Shown: positions 6,562 through 9,581 of the stretch, in pieces
Layout of the letters: each line of letters opens with the position of its first letter
Numbering within the stretch: position 1 is the first letter of the stretch
DNA from: Akkermansia muciniphila
Lineage (GTDB): Bacteria; Verrucomicrobiota; Verrucomicrobiia; Verrucomicrobiales; Akkermansiaceae
Length of the DNA: 9,581 bases
Assembly (NCBI GenBank): GCA_945870545.1
Contig: CAMBTF010000041.1
Location: forward strand, 1 to 9,581
Reading direction: 5' to 3'
Position numbers and translations under genes: made by a program
Notes under the pieces: model-generated
Told to the model about the DNA's origin: nothing
The model's input: only the letters and a program-made list of their open reading frames with translations
Databases searched by the model: none

Positions 6562-7326
6562 GTGAGATACTCGCTCAAAGCGGTCACCGCCGCCGTCCTG
6601 TTGCTCGCCCTTGGTGGGGGCGGCTGGTGGGCGTGGAAATCCTATGGGGAGGAAATGTTCGGAATCGTCATCGAGCGTGAGGCGAAACCGGAACCCGATG
6701 CGGAACGTTACGCGACGCTTGTTTCCGAGCTGGAGCGCTGGCGCGGGGATCTCCGTAAGGCGCACTCCAAGGCGCGGACGGCGGAGGAAAAAGCGGCCGT
6801 GGAGAAGGACGCGAGGGTGATCTTGGAGCTGGTGATGCCGGAAATGATGCGCTGCTGGCTGGGCACGCCGTATGATTTCAACGGCACCGCCGAGAAGCCG
6901 GGCGGCGGCAAGGTGGCGTGCGGATATTTCGTCTCCACCGTGATCCGCGATGCGGGCTTCCGCGTGGATCGCTACAAACTCGCCCAGCAGCCCTCGGAAA
7001 ACATCCTGCGTACCTTTATGAAAAGCGACGGCTGCCTGTTGAAGGTAGGGCAGGATTTCGAATCCTATGCGAAATGGGTCGAGGGCATGGAACCCGGCGT
7101 GTATTTAATGGGGCTGGACTCGCACGTCGGATTCATAGTGAACGGCGCGGAGGGAACCCGCTTCTACCATTCGTCCGGCTGGCAGAAGCGCGGCGTGGTG
7201 AATGAAGCAGGTAACAAGGCCGGTGCCCTGCGCCACTCGAACTGGCGTATGATCGGCGGCCTCACTGCAGATCCGGAGGTGATCCGGACATGGCTCGGCG
7301 GGGAGAAGGTGAGGGTTCGGAGCTGA
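6562..7326 (+). CDS. Membrane-anchored NlpC/P60-like cysteine peptidase-fold protein
   Basis: The 254-residue product begins with an uncleaved-looking hydrophobic segment (about 5-24), so the rest is probably periplasmic. Residues 50-90 are charged and likely helical. The C-terminal part resembles the NlpC/P60 papain-like fold, which usually cuts peptidoglycan peptide bonds: 'LGTPYDFNG' (100-108), the candidate nucleophile C120 in 'VACGYFVSTVI' (in place of the usual DCSGFV), H188 in 'LDSHVGFIV' and H203 in 'FYHSSGW' as a possible third residue. The Asp before the Cys is replaced by Ala, so activity and substrate are uncertain. The start is a GTG at 6562; a GGAGGG at 6539-6544 is too far upstream to act as a normal ribosome site. 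It is divergent from nth and 43 bp ahead of the next gene, possibly in the same transcript. Alternatives include an inactive or amidase-like relative. Confidence 0.65.
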   Translation: MRYSLKAVTAAVLLLALGGGGWWAWKSYGEEMFGIVIEREAKPEPDAERYATLVSELERWRGDLRKAHSKARTAEEKAAVEKDARVILELVMPEMMRCWLGTPYDFNGTAEKPGGGKVACGYFVSTVIRDAGFRVDRYKLAQQPSENILRTFMKSDGCLLKVGQDFESYAKWVEGMEPGVYLMGLDSHVGFIVNGAEGTRFYHSSGWQKRGVVNEAGNKAGALRHSNWRMIGGLTADPEVIRTWLGGEKVRVRS

Positions 7327-7369
7327 AACAGCCCTTGTCAGTTCTTTCCCCGTAACGCACATTGGTTGC

Positions 7370-7810
7370 GTGAGAGGCTCCCCGTTGTTGCGCACTTTTC
7401 TGATCCTCGCGGCGCTGGTCGTGTCGGGAATCGGCTTCGCGCGTTTGACGCATAAAGGGGCGGCGTTGACCGGTGGTGAGGGCGCGGAGATGGCCGGGAC
7501 ATCGGAATCCGGTCGCATCCCCGCGAGGGTCTATCTCACCTTGTCGCATCTCCCGGGATTCTACGCTCTCACCATGGGGGAGGAAAATGTTCCGCTTGTG
7601 CGCAGCGCGGATGGCAAACTGTCGGGAACTGCCTACATCGATCCGGAAAACCCCGTCGTTTTCCTCAAGGTTTCCCCACTCGCGAAGGCTGCGGATGACG
7701 GGCAGCGGATCTTCGCTAGGCTCGTCGTGGAGGCGGAGGGCGAGGCGACTTTCACCCACGTCTTCGATACGGACGGGGACATCGATGATTTCGTGGAATT
7801 GCCATTTTGA
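7370..7810 (+). CDS. Small membrane-anchored protein of unknown function
   Basis: I do not recognise this 146-residue protein. It has a positively charged N-terminus, one hydrophobic segment at about 6-24, then a Gly/Ala/Glu-rich linker to about residue 50 and a compact, beta-rich-looking C-terminal part (about 51-146) that would sit outside the cytoplasmic membrane. No lipobox Cys is present; in fact the protein has no Cys at all. The C-terminus is acidic ('FDTDGDIDDFVELPF'). It starts at a GTG and its stop codon overlaps the TTG start of the ABC ATPase by four bases (TTGA, 7807-7810), so its synthesis is likely coupled to the transporter. A periplasmic accessory role in metal uptake is a guess based only on position. 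Base composition matches its neighbours. Confidence 0.7.
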   Translation: MRGSPLLRTFLILAALVVSGIGFARLTHKGAALTGGEGAEMAGTSESGRIPARVYLTLSHLPGFYALTMGEENVPLVRSADGKLSGTAYIDPENPVVFLKVSPLAKAADDGQRIFARLVVEAEGEATFTHVFDTDGDIDDFVELPF

Positions 7811-8559
7811 AAGAGGAAACGGGACATCACGATTGCTGCGCGCACCACGGCCATCACCACGAGCTGGTGATTCAGGGGCTATCGGTTTGCTACCGTGACA
7901 TCCTCGCGCTGAGCGGGGTTTCCATGGCGACCTCCTGCGGCAACCGCGTGGCGTTGATCGGTCCGAACGGCGCGGGGAAATCCACTTTGCTCAAAGCCAT
8001 CGCCGGGCTGGTGCCGAAAAGCTCCGGCGAGATCCGTTGGCGGGGTACCTCGGTGAAAAAATGGTCGCGCGAGTTCGCCTACCTGCCGCAGCGGGAGGAG
8101 GTGGATTGGTCGTTCCCGATCACGGTGCGCGGCTTGGTGGAGATGGGTCGTTACCCGCAGACAGGTTGGTGGCGGAAATTTTCCGAAGCCGACACACGGG
8201 CGGTGGATGCCGCGCTGGATTCGCTGAATTTGAACGATCTCCAGGGTAGGCAGATCCGCGAGCTTTCCGGCGGCCAGCAGCAGCGGGCGTTTCTCGCCCG
8301 CGCAATCGCGCAGGAGGCGCATGTGCTTCTGTTAGATGAACCGTTTACCGGCCTCGACCGCAACGCTGCCATGCTGCTCGGCGAGCTGTTGGCAAAACTC
8401 GCGAAGGATGGGCGCCTTATCATCGCATCGCATCACGATCTCGTCTCCGCTCACTCCCTTTTCGATGAGGTGCTTGTCCTGAGCACGAAGCAGGTGGCGT
8501 TCGGAGCGGTTGCCGAAACGCTGACCCCGCAACTGATTTCGGAAACATTCGCGATATGA
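7807..8559 (+). CDS. Zinc/manganese-type ABC transporter ATP-binding protein with His/Cys-rich N-terminus
   Basis: This gene encodes the cytoplasmic ATPase that powers a metal-ion ABC importer with the permease encoded next. The 250 residues contain Walker A 'GPNGAGKST' (52-60), Q-loop 'YLPQREEVDWSFPITV' (92-107, a wording typical of Mn/Zn/Fe ABC-3 systems), signature 'LSGGQQQR' (153-160), Walker B 'VLLLDEP' (173-179) and the switch His H210 in 'SHHD'. Residues 7-18 read 'HHDCCAHHGHHH': seven His and two Cys before the first beta strand, an unusual extension. The start is a TTG at 7807 overlapping the previous stop. A GTG at 7867 is possible but would remove the His/Cys stretch and part of the first strand. 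Metal specificity (zinc, manganese or iron) cannot be decided, so no symbol is given. Confidence 0.93.
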   Translation: MKEETGHHDCCAHHGHHHELVIQGLSVCYRDILALSGVSMATSCGNRVALIGPNGAGKSTLLKAIAGLVPKSSGEIRWRGTSVKKWSREFAYLPQREEVDWSFPITVRGLVEMGRYPQTGWWRKFSEADTRAVDAALDSLNLNDLQGRQIRELSGGQQQRAFLARAIAQEAHVLLLDEPFTGLDRNAAMLLGELLAKLAKDGRLIIASHHDLVSAHSLFDEVLVLSTKQVAFGAVAETLTPQLISETFAI

Positions 8560-9410
8560 TCGAAGAACTGTTAGCCAGCCCCTTTTACCAGCGCGCGCTT
8601 GCGGCGGCGGCGTTCATCGGTTTCACCAACGGCTTTTTCAGCGGCTTCGTGGTGCTGCGACGCAATGCGCTTTCGGTTTCGGCGCTGTCCCATACGATGC
8701 TGCCGGGGATTGCGGTGGGTATCCTGATCACGGGCGTCCTGAGCCAGTGGAACGCCTTCTTCGGCGCGATGTTCGCGGCGCTGCTCGTGGGGCTGGGATC
8801 GGTGGCGGTGGCGCGGGGGAAACGGGTGGCGGAGGGGACTTCGTTGGCCGTGCTCTACACCGCGGCCTTTGCGGCGGGTGTGGCCATTTTGCCCAAGCTC
8901 GACACCCGCTCGGAGCTGGAGCACTGGCTCTTCGGTGACATCCTCGCGGTCGGCAATACGGATCTGTGGATCGCTTTTTCCATCGGCTCGGTGATCCTCC
9001 TTGCCACGAACCTGCTGATGCGCCCGCTGCTGCTCACGCTCTTCGAGCCAAACGTCGCCGCCGCGCAGGGGGTGCCTGTTCGGGCGATGCAATACCTTGT
9101 GTTCGGCATGCTGGTGCTCGCGCTGGTATCATCGCTACAAGCCGTCGGCTGCGTGCTTTCCGTGGGCCTTTTGGTCACTCCCGCTGCGACGGTTTCCTTG
9201 CTCACCGACAAGACCTCCGCGCTGTTCTGGGGTGGCGGATTGATTGGCGGGGTTGGCTCCGTCGCCGCCGTGATGATGTCCGGCCCGCTCGGACTTCCGC
9301 CGGGCCCGGCCATTGTGATCCTTCTCGGGCTGCTATTCATTTTGGCCTATCTCTTCAGCCCGAAATACGGTCTGCTCTCCCCGAAATTTCTCCGCAAAAC
9401 GCGACCATGA
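8556..9410 (+). CDS. Metal ABC transporter permease, ABC-3 family
   Basis: This gene encodes the membrane channel of a zinc/manganese/iron-type importer in the inner membrane. The 284 residues are mostly hydrophobic, with about eight membrane segments. Family landmarks are 'SHTMLPGIAVG' (45-55), which corresponds to the conserved SHxxLPG element, 'HWLFGDILAV' (123-132) and 'FEPNVAAAQGVPV' (163-175). The C-terminal tail is basic and cytoplasmic in style. Its ATG overlaps the ATPase stop (ATGA, 8556-8559), and its own stop overlaps the next start (ATGA, 9407-9410), so it is embedded in a translationally coupled set. No gene for a substrate-binding protein or a second permease is visible. ABC-3 identity is firm; the transported metal is not. 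Confidence 0.94.
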   Translation: MIEELLASPFYQRALAAAAFIGFTNGFFSGFVVLRRNALSVSALSHTMLPGIAVGILITGVLSQWNAFFGAMFAALLVGLGSVAVARGKRVAEGTSLAVLYTAAFAAGVAILPKLDTRSELEHWLFGDILAVGNTDLWIAFSIGSVILLATNLLMRPLLLTLFEPNVAAAQGVPVRAMQYLVFGMLVLALVSSLQAVGCVLSVGLLVTPAATVSLLTDKTSALFWGGGLIGGVGSVAAVMMSGPLGLPPGPAIVILLGLLFILAYLFSPKYGLLSPKFLRKTRP

Positions 9411-9581
9411 ACGACCTCCCTGAACAACTCGCCGCCGCCGTGGCCAACGGCCAACTGCTCGAATCCTCGAAACAAAATATCGAATCCCTACTCGCTGGAG
9501 CCGCCAGCGACCTAGCGATGAACTCGGTGAAGGAACTCGTCGCCTCCGGAAATTTCTCTGAGCTCAACGACCGCTTTTTCA
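9407..9581 (+). CDS. Probable phospho-sugar mutase, N-terminal fragment at window edge
   Basis: The frame opened by the ATG at 9407 stays open for 58 residues to the window end. The segment 'ELVASGNFSELNDRFF' resembles the stretch that comes just before the FGTGGLRG motif in phosphoglucomutase/phosphomannomutase proteins, and the helical N-terminus fits. Such enzymes move phosphate between C1 and C6 of hexoses through a phosphoserine, but the active-site loop lies beyond the window, so this remains a recognition from memory. The start overlaps the permease stop by four bases (ATGA). There is no obvious functional tie between a sugar mutase and metal uptake; the coupling may be simply organisational. 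Confidence 0.5.
   Translation, partial: MNDLPEQLAAAVANGQLLESSKQNIESLLAGAASDLAMNSVKELVASGNFSELNDRFF

Noticed and set aside
6466..6765. Longer N-terminus for endonuclease III
   Set aside because: The extension overlaps the divergent gene at 6562, has no family similarity, and the GTG at 6465 gives the normal family length and catalytic residue positions.
7355..7371. ACGCA/TGCGT inverted repeat overlapping the GTG start at 7370 as a metal-regulator (Zur/Fur) operator
   Set aside because: Only five base pairs with a 7-base spacer and no match to known Zur, Fur or MntR boxes.

Overview
The window looks like a stretch of a GC-rich, Gram-negative-type bacterial chromosome. The best guess is a member of the Verrucomicrobiota. 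This is an inference from protein style (for example the endonuclease III C-terminus and the ribosomal protein S1 type), from the near absence of Shine-Dalgarno sequences, and from frequent GTG/TTG starts. It is not proven. There are nine protein-coding genes plus two spacers over 300 bp. No rRNA, tRNA, CRISPR array, insertion sequence or phage gene was seen.

Layout. (1) Positions 1-659, minus strand: ribonuclease D, cut at its C-terminal end by the window edge. (2) Positions 660-1103: a 444-bp divergent spacer whose right half can fold into hairpins and ends in an A/C-rich AACCA-repeat tract. It is a candidate structured, autoregulatory leader of the next gene. (3) Positions 1104-2810, plus strand: rpsA, six-domain ribosomal protein S1, followed by a strong intrinsic terminator. 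(4) Positions 2887-3121: a gene-free convergent spacer. (5) Positions 6465 down to 3122, minus strand: endonuclease III (nth), a Tat-exported polysaccharide deacetylase lipoprotein, and a dynamin-like GTPase starting 12 bp after the deacetylase. (6) Positions 6562-9581, plus strand: an NlpC/P60-like membrane-anchored protein, a small membrane-anchored protein of unknown function, the ATPase and permease of a zinc/manganese-type ABC transporter, and the first 58 residues of a probable phospho-sugar mutase.

How they work together. RNase D and S1 are housekeeping RNA/translation genes. The deacetylase and the dynamin-like GTPase are closely spaced and may form an envelope/membrane pair. From 7370 onward three successive gene junctions overlap by four bases (TTGA, ATGA, ATGA), so the small protein, ATPase, permease and mutase are probably translated from one mRNA. 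The ATPase carries a His/Cys-rich N-terminal stretch that could bind metal. No substrate-binding protein for this transporter lies in the window.

Most promising leads: the structured rpsA leader, the His/Cys-rich ATPase extension next to an uncharacterised small protein, the altered iron-sulfur cysteine spacing in endonuclease III, and the dynamin-like GTPase paired with the deacetylase.
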